From assembly GCA_018058445.1 (NCBI GenBank), contig JAGOZY010000004.1, forward strand, positions 1 through 13,717: a stretch of DNA of 13,717 nucleotides. The letters run 5' to 3'. The DNA is from Negativicutes bacterium. Lineage in GTDB: Bacteria; Bacillota; Negativicutes; JAGOZY01. Positions 6,823 to 11,967 of this stretch are shown piece after piece. Under the pieces are notes generated by a model that ran no database searches, had not been told where the DNA came from, and saw only the letters and a list, made by a program, of their open reading frames with translations. Each line of letters opens with the position of its first letter. The stretch's first letter is position 1. The position numbers and the translations under genes are program-made.

Positions 6823-8106
6823 ATGGTAAAGTCATTTGGGAATAAGAAGAGTTGTCTTGTCGGATTTCTACTTCTTTGTTTTATTTCTTGGAGTGGCGCA
6901 TCCGAATGTGCGATCGTTTCCGATCAGGAAAACCTGCGGGCGCAAATCGAAGGAGCGAAGCAGCTTGGAAAAAATCTATCTGGCGCGACTCCAGAAGAAA
7001 ACCAAGTGATCGCCTGGTTCTGGGAATCCGAGCCAGTGAGTGGCAAAGATCCACAGAAGCTAGAGTCACCAAAAACATTTAGAAAAGAGCCAAGCGGTTC
7101 TTTTTCACACGATTTGTTGGCAGAAGGAAAAGACCTTTTTGTTCAGGCCGAAAATGCCCTTGCCGGTAGTGGCACGGCATCGGTTGTTTTGCAGAAGAAA
7201 CAGGCTTGGGTTCTCTATGGGGAGTCCCAGTGGAAAGATGCTCGTAATGCCTATGAAGCAATCCCTGTTGAGGCGCAAGATTTTTGGACTTATTGGCGAT
7301 TAGGGGATCTTTGGGCGGGTGAAAATCAAGAGAAATCGTACCAGTACTTTGAAAAGGCTTATGGGATGCAAAAAAATATGAATCCGGAGATTGCGATCCG
7401 AGTTGGAAATTCCGCTTACAGTGCAAAAAAATACGTACGAGCGATTGAACTCTATACAGCAGCGATGAGTGCGGGGAACACTTCTGATGAAATTTTGCTT
7501 TATCGCGGAAACGCTTTTTATCTTGCTGGTAATTTAGGTGCGGCCATTCAAGACTATTCAACCGGTATCTTGAAAGACCCAACTCGGCAAGAGTTTTATC
7601 TAAATCGAGCGCGGGCTTATGGCGCACTGAGTGACCCTTTAAAGGCGGGAAGTGACTACAGGAAACTTCTTTCGATGAGCCCGGAAAACACGGAGCTCTG
7701 GTCAGAGTTTACCGAATATCTGGTGGATACGAAGCAACCGATTAATGCGATGCAGGAAGCAAATCGCTGGATTACGATCCAACCCGGTAAGGCAGAAGCT
7801 TGGAATTTTCGAGGAACTTTGAAATATGAGCAGAAATTGTTTGTGGAAGCTCTCGCTGATTTTGAGCAAGCGACTAAATTAGATTCATCGTTTGCTACTG
7901 CTTGGTATAATCAGGCAATTACGTTAGAGCAAATTGGAATTCCAAAGGATTGGCCGTTGGATAAAAAATGGCAGAAACTAGACCAAATTAAGAGTTGCTA
8001 TGGAAAATTTATTCAGTTTTCCTCAGCCGAATCACCAGGCTGGGAGCGAGCCAATCGCCGAATTACTGAAATTGAGAATAATAGTGGGCAGTTCTTGGAT
8101 ATTTAA
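6823..8106 (+). CDS. Secreted or membrane-anchored tetratricopeptide-repeat protein
   Basis: The 427-residue product starts with a short basic stretch (MVKSFGNKK) and a hydrophobic segment at about residues 11-30, resembling a Sec signal peptide or membrane anchor. A cysteine follows, but the preceding residues (ASEC) do not make a proper lipobox, so I do not call it a lipoprotein. From about residue 130 to 375 there are successive TPR-like helix pairs. Examples are AYSAKKYVRAIELYTAAM (about 198-215), AFYLAGNLGAAIQDYS (about 231-246), AYGALSDPLKAGSDYRKLL (about 265-283) and LKYEQKLFVEALADFEQA (about 333-350), with the usual small and aromatic residues at TPR positions. TPR proteins are protein-binding scaffolds. 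Its place between a class A PBP and divIC, with gaps of 28 and 29 bases, suggests an extracytoplasmic partner in wall synthesis or division; that is inference. I recognise no named family. Confidence 0.85.
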   Translation: MVKSFGNKKSCLVGFLLLCFISWSGASECAIVSDQENLRAQIEGAKQLGKNLSGATPEENQVIAWFWESEPVSGKDPQKLESPKTFRKEPSGSFSHDLLAEGKDLFVQAENALAGSGTASVVLQKKQAWVLYGESQWKDARNAYEAIPVEAQDFWTYWRLGDLWAGENQEKSYQYFEKAYGMQKNMNPEIAIRVGNSAYSAKKYVRAIELYTAAMSAGNTSDEILLYRGNAFYLAGNLGAAIQDYSTGILKDPTRQEFYLNRARAYGALSDPLKAGSDYRKLLSMSPENTELWSEFTEYLVDTKQPINAMQEANRWITIQPGKAEAWNFRGTLKYEQKLFVEALADFEQATKLDSSFATAWYNQAITLEQIGIPKDWPLDKKWQKLDQIKSCYGKFIQFSSAESPGWERANRRITEIENNSGQFLDI

Positions 8107-8135
8107 CTGAACTTCCTGAGAAAGGAGAGTGAGCC

Positions 8136-8459
8136 ATGGCTCTTGAGAAGGTTCAACGTCCACGAAAACGCTTGAATTGGTTCAATCTGGTCATGATTCT
8201 CCTAGTTTTGGGGGGCTGTTATGTTTTGGCAAGCCAGTATATGGAGCAGCGACAAGTACAATTAGAAATTGAACGAAACCAGCAATTATTAAAAGAACAG
8301 CAAGAGGTCAATCAACGTTTAAAAGATGAAAAAGCTAGGCTCAATGACCCGGAAGAGGTTGAAAAACGGGCGCGGGAGGATCTTGGATTAGTAAAGCCAG
8401 GGGAAGTTCCGGTTCGTACGATTCCGGCAAAATCACCGAATAAATTGGATAATCCTTGA
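8136..8459 (+). CDS. divIC: DivIC/FtsB-like septum formation initiator
   Basis: This is a 107-residue bitopic division protein that acts with FtsL and FtsQ/DivIB in the divisome. It has a basic cytoplasmic N-terminus (KVQRPRKRLNW), one transmembrane helix (about residues 16-34) and an extracellular coiled coil (about 36-70, rich in Gln, Glu and Leu). These are followed by the family motif DPEEVEKRAREDLGLVKPGE (71-90). The C-terminal tail is short and unstructured. AAAGGAG (8121-8127) lies eight bases before the ATG. The position upstream of an S1-domain gene matches Bacillus divIC–yabR, which supports DivIC over other small coiled-coil proteins. It is probably the last gene of the PBP–TPR operon. 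No terminator is seen after it, and the next promoter's -35 overlaps its stop codon. Confidence 0.92.
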   Translation: MALEKVQRPRKRLNWFNLVMILLVLGGCYVLASQYMEQRQVQLEIERNQQLLKEQQEVNQRLKDEKARLNDPEEVEKRAREDLGLVKPGEVPVRTIPAKSPNKLDNP

Positions 8460-8485
8460 CTGACTAAAAATATGAGGACTATAAT
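8456..8485 (+). promoter_or_regulatory. Strong sigma-A promoter for the S1-domain gene
   Basis: TTGACT (8456-8461, five of six matches) and TATAAT (8480-8485, perfect) are separated by 18 bases. The -35 contains the divIC stop codon (TGA 8457-8459). Transcription would begin near 8492, giving a leader of about 47 bases. Confidence 0.85.
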
Positions 8486-8504
8486 AGAGTGGAATAAACA
8501 ACTC

Positions 8505-8525
8505 GCCCTTTGGGCATGTAGGAGG
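8505..8525 (+). promoter_or_regulatory. Small leader hairpin and unusually distant ribosome site of the S1-domain gene
   Basis: GCCC (8505-8508) and GGGC (8512-8515) form a short stem with a TTT loop just upstream of AGGAGG (8520-8525). That Shine-Dalgarno match is 13 bases from the ATG at 8539, longer than usual. A poorer AGGCGG (8530-8535) lies only three bases away. No alternative ATG, GTG or TTG in frame fits better. Confidence 0.4.
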
Positions 8526-8538
8526 AATTAGGCGGTTT

Positions 8539-8973
8539 ATGACAACTGAGGCAGTAAACGTAATTGAAGTCGGTAGCGTAGTTGAGGGAACCATCACAGG
8601 AATTACCAACTTTGGAGCTTTTGTGCAGCTACCTGGGGGACAAGTCGGATTGGTGCATATTTCTGAAGTAGCTAACGAGTACGTGAAAGACATCAAGGAT
8701 TTTATCAAAGAACAAGATGCTGTAAAGGTGAAAGTACTTTCGATTGATCCAAAAGGAAAGATAGGTCTTTCTATTCGGCAGCTTCAGCCACCACCAGCGA
8801 AACCTGCATTTGCCGAGCGGCGTCCGCCGATTCGTGCAGCAGCCCCGCGAGTACCTAGCTTAACTTTTGAGGATCGAATTTCTAAATTCCTCAAAGATAG
8901 CGATGAAAAAATTAGTGAAGCTCGTCGGAATACAGAGTCCAAACGAGGTGGACGAGGAGCTCGTCGAGGTTAA
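8539..8973 (+). CDS. S1-domain RNA-binding protein (YabR-like)
   Basis: The 144-residue product carries one S1 (OB-fold) RNA-binding domain at residues 8-82. Hallmarks are VGSVVEGTITGITNFGAFVQ (11-30), GLVHISE (37-43) and KIGLSIRQL (74-82), as in PNPase and ribosomal protein S1. A Pro/Arg-rich linker follows (about 83-106), then a charged helix, and the protein ends in a basic Arg/Gly tail (RGGRGARRG) likely to add nonspecific RNA affinity. Gene order (divIC, S1 gene, then tilS–hpt–ftsH) matches Bacillus yabR. In that locus spoIIE follows; here an exporter pair does. It has its own strong promoter and a downstream hairpin, so it is probably expressed as a separate unit. Exact cellular role is not established for this family branch; RNA binding is the safe call. 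Confidence 0.92.
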   Translation: MTTEAVNVIEVGSVVEGTITGITNFGAFVQLPGGQVGLVHISEVANEYVKDIKDFIKEQDAVKVKVLSIDPKGKIGLSIRQLQPPPAKPAFAERRPPIRAAAPRVPSLTFEDRISKFLKDSDEKISEARRNTESKRGGRGARRG

Positions 8974-8985
8974 TTTATGATTCTA

Positions 8986-9017
8986 GAAAGGAGTGCCGTT
9001 TCGGTACTCCTTTCCTT
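8986..9017 (+). terminator. Hairpin terminator after the S1-domain gene
   Basis: GAAAGGAGTGCC (8986-8997) pairs with GGTACTCCTTTC (9003-9014) around GTTTC. This is a 12-base-pair stem with one G·U pair. The tail after it (CTTGTTTCT) is T-rich but interrupted, so termination may be partial and allow read-through into the exporter genes, for which I see no separate promoter. Confidence 0.7.
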
Positions 9018-9048
9018 GTTTCTAACAGGAATGTACAAGGAGGCAATG

Positions 9049-9804
9049 ATGGCTAACGTTACGGAGTGGGCGGAATTGGTCGCTGATAGCGGGATGGCTT
9101 TGCTTCGAAATGGTGCGGAGACGTATCGTACCAATGAAACGATGGAGTATATGGCCAAGGCATTGGGGGCGAAACGGATCGATCTTTTCGTAATTCCCAG
9201 TACGGTGATGGTATCTCTTACGAATCGTGAGGGTGAAAGTGCGACGATCATGCGAAAGGTTCGAAATCGTACGATTAACTTAGATCGGGTGACTCGGATT
9301 AATGAACTTTCCCGGGCTCTGGTCAGTGGGGAGTGTACGTTTGAGGAGGCTCAACATTTAGTTGAGGTGATTCGAAGAGAACGTACGGGCTTTTCCATTG
9401 GTTATTCAGTATTTTTTGCTGGGCTGGTTGGAATGGGTTTCGGGGTGATGCAAAATGCGACTTGGCCAGAATTTGTTGCGGCATTCTTGGCTGGTGCTTT
9501 GGTTCGCGTGGTCGCTCATATTGTTTCACGCGTAGAGGGAACCCGCTTTTTATTTGAATTTTTAGGAGCGATGGTGGCTGCACTTTTTGGGATGCTGTGT
9601 CAGCATTTATTTCCTTTTATCAGCCGAGACGTAGTGACTGTCGGCGGAATTATGACGCTTGTGCCTGGGGTGGCAATCACAAATGCGATTCGAGATATTA
9701 TTAATGGGGATAATTTGAGTGGATTGGTTCGAGGACTTGAGGCTGCTTTGACTTCGGTTGCGATCGCGATGGGAGTTGTACTTATTTTGACTTTAGGTTT
9801 GTAA
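9049..9804 (+). CDS. ThrE-family exporter, large subunit (YjjP-like, DUF1212)
   Basis: The 251-residue membrane protein has a cytoplasmic N-terminal half with the family motif LLRNGAETYRTNETMEYMAKALG (within about residues 15-37), followed by IDLFVIPSTVMVSL and then about five hydrophobic segments. It ends with MTLVPGVAITNAIRDIINGD (about 201-220). This fits the ThrE N-terminal domain, known from the Corynebacterium threonine/serine exporter and, as a separate subunit, from E. coli YjjP, which with YjjB exports succinate. The start is set at 9049 because AAGGAGG (9037-9043) is five bases upstream; the ATG at 9046 is in frame but too close to that site. The frame stays open back to 8977, but that stretch overlaps the terminator hairpin. 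The small subunit follows 21 bases later. The substrate cannot be read from the sequence. Confidence 0.88.
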   Translation: MANVTEWAELVADSGMALLRNGAETYRTNETMEYMAKALGAKRIDLFVIPSTVMVSLTNREGESATIMRKVRNRTINLDRVTRINELSRALVSGECTFEEAQHLVEVIRRERTGFSIGYSVFFAGLVGMGFGVMQNATWPEFVAAFLAGALVRVVAHIVSRVEGTRFLFEFLGAMVAALFGMLCQHLFPFISRDVVTVGGIMTLVPGVAITNAIRDIINGDNLSGLVRGLEAALTSVAIAMGVVLILTLGL

Positions 9805-9825
9805 TCCTAAAGGAGGTATGAAGGA

Positions 9826-10266
9826 ATGATCATTGTCGTAAAATTTTTGATGCTCACAGCGATGTCGCTCGGGACAGCGGCTCTTTACCGAGTCCCGAAA
9901 CAGTTAATTCCTTGGGGTGGTTTCTGCGGTGGGGTGGGTGGCAGTATGCTGCTGCTTTTGCAGGCCAGTTCTTTAAACCCTGTCGTTGCGACGTTTGTTG
10001 CGGCTTGTTCGATCGGTGCGCTCAGTGAGTTTTTAGCTCGTTGGAAGAAACAGCCAGTGTCTATTTTTCTGATCCCTGGCTTTATTCCCTTGGTACCGGG
10101 TCGTTATGCCTATATGACGATGCGAAGTTTTGTTGAGAGTGATTTAATTACCGGTCTTTCTCTGGCGGTGCACACCCTTTCACTGGCTGGTGCGATTGCT
10201 TTTGGTATCTTTTTAAGTGGAACTCTTTATCGCATCTTTGTTTATCGGAGTCAGGTATGGCATTAG
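9826..10266 (+). CDS. ThrE-family exporter, small subunit (YjjB-like)
   Basis: The 146-residue, almost entirely hydrophobic protein has about four to five transmembrane segments and the diagnostic IPGFIPLVPGRYAYMTMR (residues 83-100). This is the ThrE_2/YjjB signature. In the Corynebacterium protein this domain is fused to the YjjP-like domain; here, as in E. coli, the two are separate genes. The LVPG motif also occurs near the end of the partner gene, pointing to the internal duplication of the family. AGGAGG (9811-9816) lies nine bases before the ATG. An intervening ATG at 9818 encodes only three codons. The gene overlaps tilS by 10 bases, which implies translational coupling. With its neighbour it fills the position where spoIIE sits in spore formers. 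Confidence 0.87.
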   Translation: MIIVVKFLMLTAMSLGTAALYRVPKQLIPWGGFCGGVGGSMLLLLQASSLNPVVATFVAACSIGALSEFLARWKKQPVSIFLIPGFIPLVPGRYAYMTMRSFVESDLITGLSLAVHTLSLAGAIAFGIFLSGTLYRIFVYRSQVWH

Positions 10267-11237
10267 ATGATCGAGTGTGGAAGTTAGGAATTGAAAAGAA
10301 GCTTTGGCTTCCAAATCAAAAAATTCTGGTGGCTTGCTCCGGCGGGGTCGATTCGATGAGTTTGCTGGATATTTTTCGGCAGTGGCGAGATCGAGGCCGA
10401 ATTGAATTGGCAGCGGTACATTGCAATCATGGACTGCGTGGGGCTGAGTCGGATCGGGATGCGTTGGAAGTCGAAGAATGGTGCAGTAAAAATGAGATTC
10501 CTTGTTTTGTCAGGAGCCTGGATGTGCGGGAAAGCTTGGCTCGCCAGAAGGGAAATTTGGAAGAGCGAGCTCGCGACCTTCGCTATGAAGCATTAGAGCA
10601 AGTACGCATGCAAATTTCAGCCGATTGGATTGCACTCGGACATCATGGGGGCGATCAGGCTGAGACGGTTCTTCTTCATTTGTTTCGGGGAAGTGGTGTC
10701 TTTCGTGGCATGAGGGAGCATCAGAGGAAGTGTATTCGTCCGCTGCTTGAGGTCCCGAAGCAAGAGATTATTTCCTATGCGCGAGAAAAAGGTCTGCCTT
10801 ACTGGGAAGACTATACGAACGAAGAAGTCGATTTTCGTCGCAATTGGATTCGTCAGGAGCTGCTGCCGTTGCTTGCCGAGAAAATTCAGCCGAACTTAGA
10901 AGAGGTGCTCGGACGCTGGGCAACGATTCAGTGGGCGGAGGAAGATTTTTGGCAAAACCGCTCAGAAGCTTGGATCAAAGAGCACGTAAAAGAGCGGGAG
11001 GGCAAATGGCAATTCTCTGTGGCTGCCTTTGATTTACTCTCTTTGGCGGAGAAAAGGCAAATACTTCACAGAATTTCCACAATTTTTTCAGATGAAGATA
11101 GAGGAATTGCCTTTAAGCATGTGGAATCCTTGTTAAGACTGATTGAAAATAAAATTGGCAACAGCCAAGTTGATCTTTTTGATTTTTGGATTGGGAGAAT
11201 TGAAAAAGGTCAGTTAATCTTTCAAAAAAAGCGGTAA
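10257..11237 (+). CDS. tilS: tRNA(Ile)-lysidine synthase, short form
   Basis: TilS attaches lysine to C34 of the CAU anticodon of tRNA-Ile2, changing its reading from AUG to AUA, using ATP in the cytoplasm. The N-terminal PP-loop domain shows SGGVDS (28-33), HCNHGLRGAESD (55-66), the AlphaN-type segment HHGGDQAETVLLHLFRGSG (129-147) and EDYTNEEVDFRRNWIR (184-199). At 326 residues it is much shorter than Bacillus or E. coli TilS (about 430-470) and close to the Aquifex form. It appears to lack the C-terminal substrate-binding domain. Gly132 occupies the place of the first Asp in the usual HHxDDQ motif. The start overlaps the exporter gene by 10 bases with only a weak GGAG (10247-10250), so translation probably depends on coupling. 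hpt and ftsH follow in the conserved order. Confidence 0.94.
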   Translation: MALDDRVWKLGIEKKLWLPNQKILVACSGGVDSMSLLDIFRQWRDRGRIELAAVHCNHGLRGAESDRDALEVEEWCSKNEIPCFVRSLDVRESLARQKGNLEERARDLRYEALEQVRMQISADWIALGHHGGDQAETVLLHLFRGSGVFRGMREHQRKCIRPLLEVPKQEIISYAREKGLPYWEDYTNEEVDFRRNWIRQELLPLLAEKIQPNLEEVLGRWATIQWAEEDFWQNRSEAWIKEHVKEREGKWQFSVAAFDLLSLAEKRQILHRISTIFSDEDRGIAFKHVESLLRLIENKIGNSQVDLFDFWIGRIEKGQLIFQKKR

Positions 11238-11257
11238 GGGAAAGGGACGGATAGGTA

Positions 11258-11797
11258 GTGAGGAAGGATCTTGCAGGTATTTTAGTGACTGAGGAGCAAA
11301 TTGCGACTCGGGTAAAAGAACTTGGGGAAATGATTTCAAAAGACTATGAGGGTAAAGATTTAGTTGTGATTTGTGTTCTTCGAGGTAGTTTTATTTTTAT
11401 GGCTGATTTGGTTCGAGAAATTAAGATTCCTCTTTCGACAGATTTTATATCCGTTTCAAGCTATGGGTCTGGAACATCATCAAGTGGTGTTGTTCGCTTT
11501 TTAAAAGACTTGGACGAAATTATTACAGATCGTCATGTGCTTATTGTGGAAGATATTATCGATACGGGGATCACTTTGAAGTATCTGATGGAGAATCTGC
11601 AAACTCGGAAACCTGCGAGTATTAAAATTTGTACTCTTTTAAGTAAACCAGAGCGCCGAAAAGTCGAAATTGATGTGGCTTATAATGGATTTACGATTCC
11701 CGATCAATTTGCGGTCGGTTATGGGCTGGATTATTCGGAAAAATACCGAAATCTGCCATTTGTCGGGGTGCTAGACCCAAAGGTGTATGAAAAGTAA
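11258..11797 (+). CDS. hpt: Hypoxanthine (guanine) phosphoribosyltransferase
   Basis: The enzyme salvages hypoxanthine and guanine to IMP and GMP using PRPP in the cytoplasm. The 179-residue length is standard for the family. Visible motifs are the pyrophosphate loop LRGS (41-44), the flexible-loop region SSYGSGTSSSG (67-77), the PRPP-binding VLIVEDIIDTGITL (94-107, catalytic Asp102 in IIDTG) and the C-terminal LDYSEKYRNLPFVGVL (157-172). The start is GTG. Near it, AAAGGGA (11241-11247) is the best ribosome site, and no ATG in frame fits better. It begins 20 bases after tilS, in the tilS–hpt–ftsH order conserved in Bacillota, and is probably cotranscribed with tilS. The PRPP motif is complete, so activity is expected. 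Confidence 0.95.
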   Translation: MRKDLAGILVTEEQIATRVKELGEMISKDYEGKDLVVICVLRGSFIFMADLVREIKIPLSTDFISVSSYGSGTSSSGVVRFLKDLDEIITDRHVLIVEDIIDTGITLKYLMENLQTRKPASIKICTLLSKPERRKVEIDVAYNGFTIPDQFAVGYGLDYSEKYRNLPFVGVLDPKVYEK

Positions 11798-11801
11798 ATT
11801 T

Positions 11802-11830
11802 TTGTGGAAACTAAGGACCTATGGTAGAAT
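11802..11830 (+). promoter_or_regulatory. Promoter for ftsH
   Basis: TTGTGG (11802-11807) and TAGAAT (11825-11830) are 17 bases apart, and TGG directly before the -10 gives an extended -10 (TGnTAGAAT). It begins five bases after the hpt stop. The leader to the TTG start at 11953 would be about 115 bases, long enough for regulation. Confidence 0.7.
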
Positions 11831-11935
11831 AAAGCATTGAATACCTCTTTTTAAGACTTAACTTAGAAAGTATTATTGGAAAAGCCTTGTGAAGTCGAAT
11901 GAACGCAGGGTAAATTTAAATAAAGGGTGAATGAG

Positions 11936-11967
11936 AGGAGGGGCGATCTCGATTGAATCGCTTTTTT
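11936..11967 (+). promoter_or_regulatory. ftsH ribosome site and start-codon hairpin
   Basis: AGGAGGGG (11936-11943) is the Shine-Dalgarno for the TTG start at 11953. GCGAT (11943-11947) can pair with ATCGC (11957-11961), placing the TTG in a nine-base loop, and six T follow at 11962-11967. The stem is only five base pairs, so it may be weak. A shorter alternative stem (CGAT with ATCG) competes with it. Confidence 0.4.

Noticed and set aside
7079..7627. 182-codon open frame on the minus strand opposite the TPR gene
   Set aside because: No recognisable domain, no ribosome site noted and complete overlap with a well-supported gene.
8460..9048. Possible tRNA genes, which follow yabR in Bacillus
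   Set aside because: The gaps around the S1-domain gene are too short and show only a promoter, small hairpins and a terminator; no cloverleaf could be found.
9818..9829. Three-codon frame (ATG AAG GAA TGA) right after AGGAGG before the small exporter subunit
   Set aside because: Far too short to be treated as a gene; most likely coincidence, with the true start at 9826 at acceptable spacing.
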